Below are positions 27,059 to 36,343 of a stretch of DNA of 64,000 bases, piece after piece. This stretch comes from an uncultured Opitutia bacterium. Lineage in GTDB: Bacteria; Verrucomicrobiota; Verrucomicrobiia; Opitutales; Opitutaceae. Below the pieces are notes generated by a model. It saw nothing but the letters and a program-made list of their open reading frames with translations. It was not told the origin of the DNA and made no database searches. Both the position numbers and the translations under genes were made by a program. Each line of letters opens with the position of its first letter. The stretch's first letter is position 1. Location: positions 1-64,000 of the forward strand of contig CAIQQB010000106.1 in the NCBI GenBank assembly GCA_903873805.1, in the 5' to 3' direction.

Positions 27059-27888
27059 ATCTCCGTCGCGTAAACTCCACTCCGCGTTTCATCTCCCGAC
27101 GTCTCCTGCTCGTTCGCTCGACCAGGTGCTCGGCCGCAATGCAATTAGCCGCAAAGAAGCACAAAGAGCACAAAACCTTTGGTTCGTTTTTGTGTCCTTT
27201 TGTGCCTTCTCGCTGCCAACCCTGCATCCTGCTCCACCATGAAGCACATGAAGGCCATGAAGCACGGACAGATATCAACAGCTCCTAGAAAACAGACTGT
27301 GGGTGGTAGGGCGAGGCGTCCCTGCCGAGCCGCGGCTCACCCAGAGGATTCGCCCTGCCCAAAGTCCAAAAAGCCAAAGGACGTTGGTATGATATCCTGC
27401 CCATGGGCTTTTCTTTTCCGATGTCAGCTTTTCAGTTTTTCAGCGTTTCAGCTTTTAACTTCCGCCCTCCGCTTCATGCACTTCATGTGCTCCATGGTAA
27501 CGCGGTCTCCGGATCCGTTTCCTAGCTTCATGGTTTCCGAATTAACTCCGTCATGGGCCTCCTGCCCTGGTTCATCCGATTGGAATTCCGCAGCCAGGAA
27601 ACCAAGAGCCGATCCAAGCCAAGGCATCGGAACTTGAACCACAGAGGCACCGAGAACACCGAGGCCGATCCGGATCGAATGGACTTATTCCTCTGACATC
27701 TGACCTCTGGCTTCTGGCGTCGACCTCCGGCTTCTGACCTACGTGCCTCCGTGTCTCTGTGGTTCAATCCTCCTTCGCTCTGGTGCGAGTAAATGCCGTT
27801 CGATCACCGGTGATTTGCCGCCGGTCGGCTCGGCGTGCTGCTCCGCGCCGGCCGAACTTGGATGCCGACGAACGGATCCCGCGGTGGG
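27059..27888. repeat. 830-nt gene-free spacer made of several different inverted repeats
   Basis: No credible gene was seen. In order it holds: 27148-27213, arms GCAAAGAAGCACAAAGAGCA and TGTGTCCTTTTGTGCCTTCT; 27236-27498, arms ACCATGAAGCACATGAAGGC and CATGCACTTCATGTGCTCCA, with a GTAGGGCGAGG palindrome (27306-27359) nested inside; and 27636-27765, arms CCACAGAGGCACCGAGAACA and GTGCCTCCGTGTCTCTGTGG, with CTTCTGACCT/TCTGACCTCT words inside. Each arm is a row of similar 7-9-nt words. Confidence 0.8.
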
Positions 27889-28362
27889 TTAGTGGCGCGA
27901 CGCGGAGCCGGCGGGCTCGGCTTCCTTGCCCAGCTCTTCAATCTCGGCCCGCTTCTGCTGGATCTCATCCCGGAGATGAGCCTTGAGGTGGTTGAGCAGC
28001 TCGTATTTGTCGGCGAGCGTTTTGCTGTGCGCGGCCTTTTGCGCATCGGTGCCGGAGGAGAGCTGGTCGAGTTCCAATTCCATGCGCGCGTCGGCGAGCG
28101 CGTTTTCGAGCTTTTCGAATTGTTTGAACGCCACCTGTAGCTCGATCTGCTTCATCTTCAGGTCGACCTGAGCGGTGGTGAGAATCGGGCTGTTACCGGT
28201 CGAGATGCTGGCCGGCACGGACAAGTAGCCGGATGGGGACGGAGGCACACCGTCACTGGCATAGCCGGGCGGGGGCGGAGGCACGCCGTCACCGGCGCGC
28301 AACGGAATCGCAGTGGCGAATGACAGGACGAGGGCGAGGAGGCTGATTTGGGTCTTGTTCAT
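27889..28362 (-). CDS. Exported coiled-coil protein of unknown function
   Basis: A 157-aa protein. A signal peptide (ISLLALVLSFATAIPLRA) is followed by two PPPGYASDG/SPSGYLS-type repeats, then a long helix with heptad pattern (KMKQIELQVAFKQFEKLENA through AHLRDEIQQKRAEIEELGKE). The helical region matches the C-terminal 75 residues of the kinase encoded 39 nt upstream on the same strand (shared pattern AF..(Y/F)E(R/K)L...L..A..EL.L, then AH......K..LL, then LR..I). The gene is probably the last of the sigma-kinase operon. No named family is recognised. Confidence 0.75.
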   Translation of the reverse strand: MNKTQISLLALVLSFATAIPLRAGDGVPPPPPGYASDGVPPSPSGYLSVPASISTGNSPILTTAQVDLKMKQIELQVAFKQFEKLENALADARMELELDQLSSGTDAQKAAHSKTLADKYELLNHLKAHLRDEIQQKRAEIEELGKEAEPAGSASRH

Positions 28363-28401
28363 GTTGGGATGAGTTGAAGGTTGGTCGGTTGGGTGGAAAA
28401 A

Positions 28402-31035
28402 CTAGGGGGCGGGCGGGGCGGCGGCCCGTCGGCCGAGGGCGAGAATCTGTTCGCGCAGCCGGGCGGTCTGGTCCGCCAGCAGCCGGCATTTCTGCTCGAC
28501 GCTGGCGCGGTGCGCCTGGCGTTCGGCGGCGGAACCGTCGCCAAAGTCCGCGAGATCCAGTTCGAAGGTCGCCTCCCGCAGCTCGGTCAGCAGCCGCTCG
28601 TATTCCCGAAACGCCGCCTCGAGTTCGGCGTGCGTCGCGGCGGTGGGGGCGGTGGATGCGGGCGAGACCTGGGTTGGCTTCGCCACCCGGGTGGCGGTGT
28701 CCGGCTTTGCCGGCGGCTGCGACGGACCTCGGATGATGCCCCAGCTCGCCGCGATGGTCAGACCCACCACCAGCGGGATCAGAAAGCGCACGAACCACCC
28801 CCGGCCGGACGTCATGCCGGACGTTTTCAACCCCGGATGCATCGCCTGCCACTGCCGGCGGCTCAGCCACACGGGCAGTGAGGTGGCGAGCACCACGACG
28901 AGAATGACCACGACGTTGTCGACGATGACCACATGTTGCAGGAACGGACCGGCCCAGGGCTCGAAGAACGCCCGGCCGACGGCATCGCCCGAATTTCCGC
29001 CGAGCGTGTGCGCGCCCCGCGCGAATCCGCCAAAGGCGTAGTAGCCCCAGGCTCCGCCACCCAGCGCGAGGGGTGCGACCGCGAAGCCGCCGACCGCGAC
29101 AGCCAGCGCGATGGCCAGGCCACCGAGGGCGATCAGACCGCCGGCCAGGCCACCGGAAGCCCACACGCCGAGGCTGAGTCCGCCGAAGGTCAGCCCGCCA
29201 ACCGCCACGCCGCCTACGGCCACCACGCCCTGGGCGAGGCCGCCGACGGCGATGATGCCCCGGGCCACGCGCTGCCGCCCCGTTGCCGGGTCGTTCCCGA
29301 CCGCGACATGCAGCCACGGCAGACCGAACAGCATGGCGGTCGATCGGTAGTCCACGCCCTGATACAGCCAGGCTTTCCCGACCTGCTGTGGCGGGGTGGT
29401 GGTCGTTGGCACGCCGGTCGAGTCGGGCGGCAGTTCCGGCAGACTTCCCCGGCTCAGCACGGCGCGCCAGCGGCGTCCGAACGGTTCGGGCACGGCCACG
29501 AGCACGCGCCGGCCGCCGGCCAGATCCAGGGCGAACCCGCGTTTCCAAAACAGCCGGCTGCCGTTGAACCAGCGCAGCTCGCTCAATGCCGCGATGTCCG
29601 CCAGCGGCACGAGGATCGGCGCACCGATCAGGCGGACGAGCTCCAGCCGGTCGGCATGCAACACCGCCAGGCCGGGCGACTGGAACGGCCGGAGCACGAT
29701 CAGCGCTTCCGCGACCTCGCCGTCGGAGCGCGGCAGGCTGGCCCGGAGCCGCCGCACCCGCGAGCCGACCCAGCCGTAAATGCCGGCACCCAGCAGCCCG
29801 GGGAGCGCGATCAGCAGGGCGAGATAAGGCAGTCGGCCGCCCCAGATCGTGGAGGACGACGTGAACAGCACCGCGGCCAGCATCGTGGGCCAGAAGGCGA
29901 ACGCGGTGACATAGCTGGCATCCCACAGCCAGCGATCCTGCCAGCGGAGGACGGGGACCCGACTGACCGATACGTCCGATGAGGCGGGTGGTGGCGTGGC
30001 GTGAGGCGCGGCCGCGATCGTCTCCACCTGGGTTTTCAGCGCGCTCGCCTGCTGGTAGCGGCGCGAGGGTTCCTGTTCCAGCGCCCGCAGCACCACTTCG
30101 TCGAGGCGCACATCGAGCACGACCTTGCGCGAGGGCGGCTGCAGGGTTTTGCCGGGCAGCTCGCCGGTGAGCATCTGGTAAAACACCACGCCGAGCGCAT
30201 AGATGTCGGCGCGGTGGTCCACGGTGCCGGGGTGCGTGCTTTGCTCGGGCGCCATGTAGCTGGGCGTGCCCATGACTTTGCCGGCTTCAGTGAACTCGCT
30301 GTAGCCGGCCTCGCTGAGGCCGGGGTTTTCGGAACCGGGGTCGGCGACCCCGGCTACAGTTAATCCACTTCTGCCCCCATCACCCACCAGTTTGGCCAGG
30401 CCGAAGTCGGCGATCTTCACGTGGCCGCGGCGGTCGAGGAGGATGTTCTCCGGCTTGATGTCGCGGTGCACGATGCCGCGGTCGTGGGCGTATTGCAGCG
30501 CGTCGCACAGCTCGGGCACGATCGCGAGGGCTTCGCGCGGCGCGATGCGGCCCCCGGCGAGGAGCTGGCGCAGGTTCACGCCGTCCACACATTCCATCAG
30601 GATGTAGAACAACCCGTCCGCCGTGCGGCCGAAATCGTGGATCGTGACAATGCCGGGATGGCTGAGCTTCGCGAGTGCGCGCGCCTCGCGGGTGAAACGG
30701 TCGGCAAAGGCCGGGTCGTTGCCGAGCGAGCGCGGCAGAATTTTCAGCGCGACGAGCCGGTCGAGCTCACGCTGCCGCGCCCGATATATCGCCCCCATGC
30801 CGCCGCGGCCGATGAGCTCGATGATCTCCAGCTGGGGAAACTGGTCCCCCAGCTCGCCGACCGTGGGCGGGGTGAAGGCGTGGTCCCCCGGAGCGTCACC
30901 GGCCTGCGTCGCCGGCGCGAGATGGAAGGCCAGCAAACACGCCGGGCACAGACCCTGCACCGAAGCCGCGGCCAGGGGCGTGCCGCACTTGGGGCAAACC
31001 GGATTGGCGGGGTCTGGGACGGGTGGAGTGGTCAT
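28402..31035 (-). CDS. Membrane-anchored Ser/Thr protein kinase with Gly-rich repeat and coiled-coil tail
   Basis: An 877-aa protein. A zinc ribbon (Cys14, 17, 30 and 33) precedes an Hanks-type kinase domain: GRGGMG (77-81), Lys98, HRD 190-192, DFG 210-212, and [10 protein letters not shown]. Residues 226-246 of the activation loop are encoded by a palindromic repeat inserted in frame. After the kinase come several membrane segments and a GRAM-like soluble part. Residues about 590-680 are a hydrophobic Gly repeat ([16 protein letters not shown] type). Two more helices and a charged coiled coil follow. The ECF sigma gene lies just upstream, 60 nt away, which suggests a coupled signalling unit. 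Confidence 0.9.
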   Translation of the reverse strand: MTTPPVPDPANPVCPKCGTPLAAASVQGLCPACLLAFHLAPATQAGDAPGDHAFTPPTVGELGDQFPQLEIIELIGRGGMGAIYRARQRELDRLVALKILPRSLGNDPAFADRFTREARALAKLSHPGIVTIHDFGRTADGLFYILMECVDGVNLRQLLAGGRIAPREALAIVPELCDALQYAHDRGIVHRDIKPENILLDRRGHVKIADFGLAKLVGDGGRSGLTVAGVADPGSENPGLSEAGYSEFTEAGKVMGTPSYMAPEQSTHPGTVDHRADIYALGVVFYQMLTGELPGKTLQPPSRKVVLDVRLDEVVLRALEQEPSRRYQQASALKTQVETIAAAPHATPPPASSDVSVSRVPVLRWQDRWLWDASYVTAFAFWPTMLAAVLFTSSSTIWGGRLPYLALLIALPGLLGAGIYGWVGSRVRRLRASLPRSDGEVAEALIVLRPFQSPGLAVLHADRLELVRLIGAPILVPLADIAALSELRWFNGSRLFWKRGFALDLAGGRRVLVAVPEPFGRRWRAVLSRGSLPELPPDSTGVPTTTTPPQQVGKAWLYQGVDYRSTAMLFGLPWLHVAVGNDPATGRQRVARGIIAVGGLAQGVVAVGGVAVGGLTFGGLSLGVWASGGLAGGLIALGGLAIALAVAVGGFAVAPLALGGGAWGYYAFGGFARGAHTLGGNSGDAVGRAFFEPWAGPFLQHVVIVDNVVVILVVVLATSLPVWLSRRQWQAMHPGLKTSGMTSGRGWFVRFLIPLVVGLTIAASWGIIRGPSQPPAKPDTATRVAKPTQVSPASTAPTAATHAELEAAFREYERLLTELREATFELDLADFGDGSAAERQAHRASVEQKCRLLADQTARLREQILALGRRAAAPPAP
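30299..30359. repeat. Palindromic CTGTAGCCGG repeat inserted in frame in the kinase gene
   Basis: The perfect outer arms are CTGTAGCCGG and CCGGCTACAG; inner stems are GGCCTCGCTGAGGCC and GGGGTCGGCGACCCC. The 61-nt element lies between the DFG and APE motifs of the kinase. Confidence 0.85.
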
Positions 31036-31095
31036 ATCCCGGTCTTAGGTATAAGCGCAGGATTGTTACGCGTCGAGGGTGACTGGCCGGTGGGC

Positions 31096-31851
31096 TCAGC
31101 TGGTCGCGAGCGATTGCAACAGGTGGCGCACCTCGGCCTCGGTCTCCGCGGGGGTGTCGACGGTCTGGGCGATTTCCTCGCGGAAGAGCCGCCGGTACTG
31201 CCGGCGCAGGCGGTGGACGGCGACGCGGGCCGCGCCTTCGGTGAGACCGGCCGCCCGGGCCACGTCGGCGTAGTGGAGTTCCTCCCGGTCGGCGGTGAGA
31301 AACGGCTTCAAATGGGCGAACTCGTCCGCGCGGCCGGCGCGGGCGCATTCGGCCTCGAGGCGTTGCAACGTCCGGTCCAGCAGGGCCAGCGCCCACTGGC
31401 GGTCGTAGAGGCGGTCGGCGGAAAGCGTGGTGGCGGCGGCGCTCAGATAGTCGGCTTCGAGCGCGTCGAGCGAGACGGGTGGCTGGGCGCCGCCGCGCTT
31501 GAGCGCGCGGGCCCGATCCCATTCGTCGGACAGAAAACGCTGCAGCGCCGTGAGCAGAAACGTGCGGAAACGGCCCTTGTCCGGGTCGGCGCGCTGAATC
31601 CAGCCGCGTTCCAGCAGCCGCGCGAAAAACGCCTGGGTGAGGTCCTGCGCGTCGTGGGCGGACTGGCCGCGGCGGCGCACATAGGCATAGAGCGGCGGCC
31701 AGTAGGTCCGGCACAGCGCGGCGAGCGCATCCTGGGCGAGCGTCGGCTGGCTGCGCCCCGCGTGCAGCACAAGCGACCACCGGGTGGTGGCAAACCGGGG
31801 CGAACCGGCGGAAGGTGTCGCGGGGACGTCGGACTCGGTCGGGGGCCTCAC
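31096..31851 (-). CDS. ECF-type RNA polymerase sigma factor
   Basis: A 251-aa sigma factor. Region 2 reads AYVRRRGQSAHDAQDLTQAF and FARLLERGW with KGRFRTFLLTALQRFLSDEW. Region 4 is LHYADVARAAGLTEGAARVA followed by VHRLRRQYRRLFREEIA. It is longer than classical ECF factors and matches the type often found next to Ser/Thr kinases in Planctomycetota and Verrucomicrobiota. A GTG start at 31851 is used. The kinase gene follows 60 nt downstream. No anti-sigma gene is present, so control through phosphorylation is a plausible inference. Confidence 0.9.
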   Translation of the reverse strand: MRPPTESDVPATPSAGSPRFATTRWSLVLHAGRSQPTLAQDALAALCRTYWPPLYAYVRRRGQSAHDAQDLTQAFFARLLERGWIQRADPDKGRFRTFLLTALQRFLSDEWDRARALKRGGAQPPVSLDALEADYLSAAATTLSADRLYDRQWALALLDRTLQRLEAECARAGRADEFAHLKPFLTADREELHYADVARAAGLTEGAARVAVHRLRRQYRRLFREEIAQTVDTPAETEAEVRHLLQSLATS

Positions 31852-32007
31852 CCGGTCAGCTTAGGCGTGGAAGGGGCTGGCGTTACAGGAAAAAGGCGGC
31901 GAGGGCACAAAATCGGCGAAGCGCCATTGCTCTCGGAGTCGGCAGATCGGTCCACCGCAGAGGAATCGGAGGTCGTTTCCTGATTGGATTTGGCTGGGTC
32001 TGATGTG

Positions 32008-32203
32008 GGCGGGGTGCCCACACCCCGCGGGCAGTTTGCGAGCCTCTGTAGGTGAAAATCGTTCTCGTTCTCTTACTCGTTCTCATTCTCGGGATTTAAA
32101 ATCCAGAACCCGGAGGTGTGAGGCGAGAACGAGAATGAGTAGGAGAACGAGAACGAGAACGATTGGCAGAGGTCCAACCCGCGGGGCGCCCCGCCTACAT
32201 TTC
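32008..32203. repeat. Compound repeat: GAGAACGA arms nested inside a GCGGGG palindrome
   Basis: The outer parts GGGCGGGGTGCCCACACCCC (32008 on) and AACCCGCGGGGCGCCCCGCC followed by TACATT (to 32203) enclose inverted arms of GTTCTCGTTCTCTTACTCGT type (32059-32091) and GAACGAGAATGAGTAGGAGA type (32124-32162). The 408-nt spacer 31852-32259 holds nothing else that was recognised. Confidence 0.75.
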
Positions 32204-32259
32204 CAAGCGCACCGCCCTGCAAAACATGAAATGCGCCGAAGGGAAATCCCGCCGGTCGT

Positions 32260-34764
32260 TCAGCCCACCGCCTCGGCGGGGGTGATGCGGGCCTGGTGGC
32301 TGAAGTAGTGGTCGCTGAGCAGGGGGTGCAGCGCGTTGAGGCGCTTGAGGAGTTCGGCCAGCAATTCCGCGAGCTTCGGTGTGGCGCCGTCTGTCGCCGA
32401 CGCGCCGGCGCCGAAATACCGGTCAAGTTTCAAGGTGGCCAGGAACTCCAGGGTGGCGCCGACCGCGCCAGCCGCCGGATCTTCGTCGGTCTCGCCCGTG
32501 TCGAACCGCACGGCGTGGAGGCTGGCTTTGATGCGGTGCAGGTTGTGGCAGATGCTGCGCGGCGCTTCGGGCTGCTGCAGGAACAGCGCGGCGACATGGC
32601 GCGGCTGGCTGCTCGTCTGGTAGAGCCGGCGGTAGGCGTCCTGCGAACCGAGCATGCGCAGGAGGGCGGACAGCTCGGGGTTGTCGCGGCGGGGCGTCGC
32701 GGGCGCCGGGCTGGTTGCGGCGGGCAGCGCGTCATCGTCCAGCGCGGTGAGGATGTGGCGGAGCGCGCCGCCGGTCATGATCGCGCGCTCCAGGTGCAGG
32801 CCCATGCGGAGGAAATGCCAGCTCGCGTCCTGCAGCATAGTGCGCTCGGCGGTGCCGAGAAACGCGTTCACATCCGTCAGCACGGCGTGGATGGCGGCGG
32901 CGGGCGGGGGCGGGCCGGACCGCTGGGCGCCGGGCCGCTGCCGGTGCAGGCGGTCGAGCCGGGCGAGCAGGCGACTGAGCAGCACCCAGGCCTCGGGACT
33001 GACGTGGTCGCGCAGCTCGCGGGCGTTTTCGCCGGCGGCGGTGATGGCGGAATAGATCGAGCTGGAATTCTGCGCGTCGAGCGACATGCGCCACATCAGA
33101 TCCGTGGAGAGGGCGGATTGCGGGCTGGCGCGGGCGGTAATCTTGGCGCTGCCGTGGCCGGTGGCCTCGAGCAGGCCGCGCCAGACGGGCAGCCAGCGGC
33201 GGCGTTCGCGCGCGGGGATTTCCTCGAGGGCGACGTCGTCGAGGATCGAGAGCATGCGGGCGGTGGCCTCGGCCCGCTCAAGGTAGCGTCCAAGCCAGAA
33301 GAGGCTTTCCGCGGCGCGGGAGCCGAGCGTGTGGGCGAGGGCGGCACCCGCGGTCACCGGCTCGGCCTCGCGGTCGGCGACCTCGCCGGGGCCGTTCGCG
33401 GAACCGACCAGCACCACGGCATCGGCCGTGACGCCGACATGACCGGGGGGCGTGTTGTCGGGGCCAAGGCGCACCAGCCCGCTGGGAAAGACGTTGAAGC
33501 GCCGGCCCTGGCAGAGCACGAACGCGCTGAGGCGGAACGGGGGCGACTTGCGCACCGCGGGATTGAGTGGGAGCGGCTCGAGATGCGGCCGGGCGACGAA
33601 GGCGTGGGGATTTTCGCGCACATACTCCGCGAGGCCGTGCTCGTTGAGGGGCGGAGGCAGCGTCTTGAGCGGGTCGTCGTGGCGGCGGGCGTGGGCGGGC
33701 TCGACGTGGAGGTGGTGCCGCTGGTCGAGGATGTAGTCGAGCTGGTCGGTGTCGCCGCAGGTGTAGGTGGGCACCGAGGGCAGCAGCGGTTTTTCCCCGA
33801 GGTAGAAACGCATCAGCCGCGGCAGGTAGGCGTCGAGCGCGCGGCTTTCGGCCACGCCGGCGCCGATGGCGTTGGCGAGGACGACCGTGCCGGCGCGGAT
33901 GCACTGGATGAGCCCGGGGATGCCGGCGGTTTCGCGGTGGGTGGAGAGTGCAACCGGGTCGATGTACGCGTCGTTCAGCCGGCGGTAGAGCACGTCCACC
34001 GGCTCTAGCCCGGCGATGGTCTTGAAGTAAACGCGGTTGTCGAGGACGAGCAGGTCGTCGCCGCGGGCGAGCGGGAGGCCCATCTTGCGCGCGAGGAAGC
34101 TGTGCTCGGAGTAGAACGGGTCGCGCGGACCGGCGGTGAGCACCACGATCGAGGCGGGGCGGTTGAGGACCGGGGCGAGCAGGCGCAGGGCGTCGAGCAG
34201 CTGGAGGGGAAAATTGATGACGCTGTGGTAGTCGGGCAGCGACCGGTAGAGCCCGGCGGCCTCCTGGGTCATGAAACGCCGGTTCTGCACCGCGTAGCCG
34301 ACGCCGGCCGGGGTGTTCGCGCCGGTGTCGGTGAAGGCCCAGCCCGCCGCCGTCTTCACGAGGTCGAAACGCAGCAGGGTGGCGGGGCTGGGGCGTTCGG
34401 GTTCCAGGCGGTAGCACGGCCGGCGGAAATACGGATCGCTCAGGATCACCTCAGGGGGCACCAGGTTTTGCCGGAGCACCTGCTGGCCGGTATAGATGTC
34501 GACCAGCAGCGCGTTGACGAAATGGGCGCGCTGGCGGAGCGCGGCCTCGAGCAGGGTCCACTCGTCGGCCGGGATGACGAGGGGCGTGGGCTCCAGCGCC
34601 CAGAACGGTGCCGCGGCGGCGTCGGCGCCCTCGGCGGTGTCGGCCGGCGCGGCCGGGGAGAGGTCGGTCAGGCCCGCGTCGCGGATGGACAGCCGCAGCC
34701 GGTTGCGCAGGAGGCGCAACTGGGCGGGATGCAGGGGCGGAAACGCGGGGGGAGCAGAGGACAT
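32260..34764 (-). CDS. Fused circularly permuted ATP-grasp / alpha-E protein
   Basis: An 834-aa protein. The N-terminal 500 residues are a permuted ATP-grasp domain (LVDIYTGQQVLRQNLVPPEV; YSEHSFLARKMGLPLARGDD; VDVLYRRLNDAYIDP). The remainder is an alpha-E domain beginning AAESLFWLGRYLERAEATAR with the repeat WHFLRMGLHLERAIMTGG. Both halves are encoded separately at 10645 and 12754, so the window holds split and fused versions of the system. The predicted role is ATP-dependent peptide-bond formation on an unknown substrate. The start at 34764 is chosen because conserved sequence follows. It stands alone, without a transglutaminase neighbour. Confidence 0.92.
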   Translation of the reverse strand: MSSAPPAFPPLHPAQLRLLRNRLRLSIRDAGLTDLSPAAPADTAEGADAAAAPFWALEPTPLVIPADEWTLLEAALRQRAHFVNALLVDIYTGQQVLRQNLVPPEVILSDPYFRRPCYRLEPERPSPATLLRFDLVKTAAGWAFTDTGANTPAGVGYAVQNRRFMTQEAAGLYRSLPDYHSVINFPLQLLDALRLLAPVLNRPASIVVLTAGPRDPFYSEHSFLARKMGLPLARGDDLLVLDNRVYFKTIAGLEPVDVLYRRLNDAYIDPVALSTHRETAGIPGLIQCIRAGTVVLANAIGAGVAESRALDAYLPRLMRFYLGEKPLLPSVPTYTCGDTDQLDYILDQRHHLHVEPAHARRHDDPLKTLPPPLNEHGLAEYVRENPHAFVARPHLEPLPLNPAVRKSPPFRLSAFVLCQGRRFNVFPSGLVRLGPDNTPPGHVGVTADAVVLVGSANGPGEVADREAEPVTAGAALAHTLGSRAAESLFWLGRYLERAEATARMLSILDDVALEEIPARERRRWLPVWRGLLEATGHGSAKITARASPQSALSTDLMWRMSLDAQNSSSIYSAITAAGENARELRDHVSPEAWVLLSRLLARLDRLHRQRPGAQRSGPPPPAAAIHAVLTDVNAFLGTAERTMLQDASWHFLRMGLHLERAIMTGGALRHILTALDDDALPAATSPAPATPRRDNPELSALLRMLGSQDAYRRLYQTSSQPRHVAALFLQQPEAPRSICHNLHRIKASLHAVRFDTGETDEDPAAGAVGATLEFLATLKLDRYFGAGASATDGATPKLAELLAELLKRLNALHPLLSDHYFSHQARITPAEAVG

Positions 34765-34994
34765 GAACGGACCCGGAAGAGCACAGCGGGGAACGCGCGC
34801 GGGGCAAGCCTGCGCCACATTATTTCAATGCAAGTTAACCGGCCATGCGGAAAAACGGTGAAACGTGACGAAGGGTGGAAACGGCGGGATGACCTGCGGA
34901 AAATCCGGAACCCGCGGAAGGCAGACGATTCGGAGGGATGGCCGCAAAAAGGCGCGAAGAGACGCAATCTAGGCCGACCCTGACGCACCGGCTT

Positions 34995-35086
34995 ACCATG
35001 AAGTGCATGAAGTGGACGGAAGGGCTTTGGGATTTCAGGTTTTCTCCCGAGTCCGGCCCCTTCATGGGCTCCATGCTCTTCATGGT
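34995..35086. repeat. Inverted repeat with ATGAAG-type arms
   Basis: ACCATGAAGTGCATGAAG on the left is answered by CTTCATGGGCTCCATGCTCT and TCATGGT on the right. It is of the same word family as 27236-27498. The 329-nt spacer 34765-35093 also contains a single-arm fragment (GCAAAAAGGCGCGAAGAGAC) and no gene. Confidence 0.75.
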
Positions 35087-35093
35087 AGCACCA

Positions 35094-35483
35094 TCATTGC
35101 CGGGAGCTTTTCTCGAAAGCGAAAACGGTCAGGGCGGCCATGGCCACATAGACCAGGGGTTCGAGCAGGTAGGGGATCGGAAAGAGACGCAGCCACGACG
35201 CGATGCCGCTCGTATGGGCGAGAACCATCATCACGCACAGTCCTTTCGCGAGGCGGAGAGGAGCGACTGCGACCAGCATCCCGAAGACGGCCAGATATCC
35301 CAGAAAGGCAGCAACGAATGACAACGAGCCGCCATGCTGAAAAAACCAAACCCAGACGGGGGTCATCTCCCATCCCCACCGGTTGTTGCCGACCAGCGTC
35401 AGGATCCCGTCGCCCAAGCCCGCCACGGCGAGTGAGAGACACAGCCAGAGATTGTTTCGTCGCAGGCGCAATGGGGTCGTCAA
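35094..35483 (-). CDS. Small integral membrane protein of unknown function
   Basis: A 129-aa protein with four hydrophobic segments (LWLCLSLAVAGLGDGILTLV; SLSFVAAFLGYLAVFGMLVA; LAKGLCVMMVLAHTSGIASW; LLEPLVYVAMAALTVFAF). The TTG start at 35483 overlaps the stop of the DUF5069 gene (TTGA), which implies translational coupling. No family was recognised with confidence. Conserved pairing with DUF5069 could hint at function but cannot be tested here. Confidence 0.7.
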   Translation of the reverse strand: MTTPLRLRRNNLWLCLSLAVAGLGDGILTLVGNNRWGWEMTPVWVWFFQHGGSLSFVAAFLGYLAVFGMLVAVAPLRLAKGLCVMMVLAHTSGIASWLRLFPIPYLLEPLVYVAMAALTVFAFEKSSRQ

Positions 35484-35908
35484 GGGGGCGGTGTGAGGTT
35501 TTCGTCCTGAGCGATCGCCTCAAAGATGCTGCCGACCGGCTGAGCGATGGCTTTCGGATAAAACAGCCACTTGACGATGGCAAAGGTGACATGCCCCGGA
35601 TGTCCCCGCGCTCCCAGTGTTTCGGCCAAGCGGTTCCAGCGCGCAATGGACTCGCCGGTGCCTTCCGGACGTCCACCGAACCAGGTGGCGATGTCCGCAT
35701 TGGATTGGGATTTTCTCACCACCGCCACCATCCGCTCGAGCGAAAGGCCAAAATGGCGAAAGAAATAACCGTCCACGCCGATGCTGCTGCCCAACGCGAC
35801 GCGATAACTCAGCGGCAACCCGTGCGACAAATGCAGCCGCACCTTGGCGATGTGCCTCGGCAGCCAAACGCAGCCGGCCAGAGTCTCCTTCGGGTGGGGC
35901 AATCTCAT
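35480..35908 (-). CDS. DUF5069 domain protein
   Basis: A 142-aa soluble protein with the DUF5069 pattern: an N-terminal KETLAGCVWLPRHIAKVRLH, then GVDGYFFRHFGLSLERMVAV, then ADIATWFGGRPEGTGESIAR. The family is common in Verrucomicrobiota and has no established biochemical role. It is the first gene of a two-gene operon; the downstream membrane gene overlaps its stop. Confidence 0.8.
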   Translation of the reverse strand: MRLPHPKETLAGCVWLPRHIAKVRLHLSHGLPLSYRVALGSSIGVDGYFFRHFGLSLERMVAVVRKSQSNADIATWFGGRPEGTGESIARWNRLAETLGARGHPGHVTFAIVKWLFYPKAIAQPVGSIFEAIAQDENLTPPP

Positions 35909-36272
35909 GGGAATTCTTTGCCCAAAAGCTCGTCAGCAAGACTGCGGGCATGAGGCGGAGAAAACCGAAAACGAGAGCCCCGGTCAAAGCGTTTCTCCGC
36001 GGGTGACAGGGGGAGGAGACAGTACCGAGTAGCGGGTAGCGAGCAGGAGATGGGCAAGGATCCTTGAAGTTAGAATCTTGAAGCCTGGGTAGGGCGAGGT
36101 GCCCCGGCCGAGCAGGGGCGCACCGGTCCATGTCCGAATCGGCTCCGGTCAATCCCCCTCCGCCCTTCGGACCCTTGCGAGTCTCTCGTGGTTCGCTCCT
36201 TCCTCTCCTGCCGTGTGTTAGGTGGGTTCCGTGGGCCAACTTTGGGGCGCCGGGAGTAAGAAAACGGCCGGG
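35909..36272. other. Gene-free spacer upstream of the kdp1 operator
   Basis: No gene was seen. It contains a GTAGGGCGAGGTGCCCCGGC repeat fragment at about 36091-36123, similar to the palindrome at 27306, and otherwise unremarkable sequence between the divergent DUF5069 and kdpA1 genes. Confidence 0.6.
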
Positions 36273-36337
36273 TTAACGTTTATTTAGCGGCTTGGGCCTG
36301 TGGCTTAACTACCCCTTGGTCCCACGCCTGCTAATCT
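36273..36337 (+). promoter_or_regulatory. TTAAY-box operator and promoter of kdp operon 1
   Basis: Boxes TTAACGTTTAT (36273), TTAGCGGCTTG (36284) and TTAACTACC (36305) start 11 and 21 nt apart. A -10-like TAATCT follows at 36332, 27 nt after the third box and 12 nt before the GTG start of kdpA1. Identical box spacing occurs at 42346, 51747 and 52208. Direct repeats at 11-bp pitch fit an OmpR-family regulator; KdpE is the inferred candidate. Confidence 0.65.
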
Positions 36338-36343
36338 GGTGGC

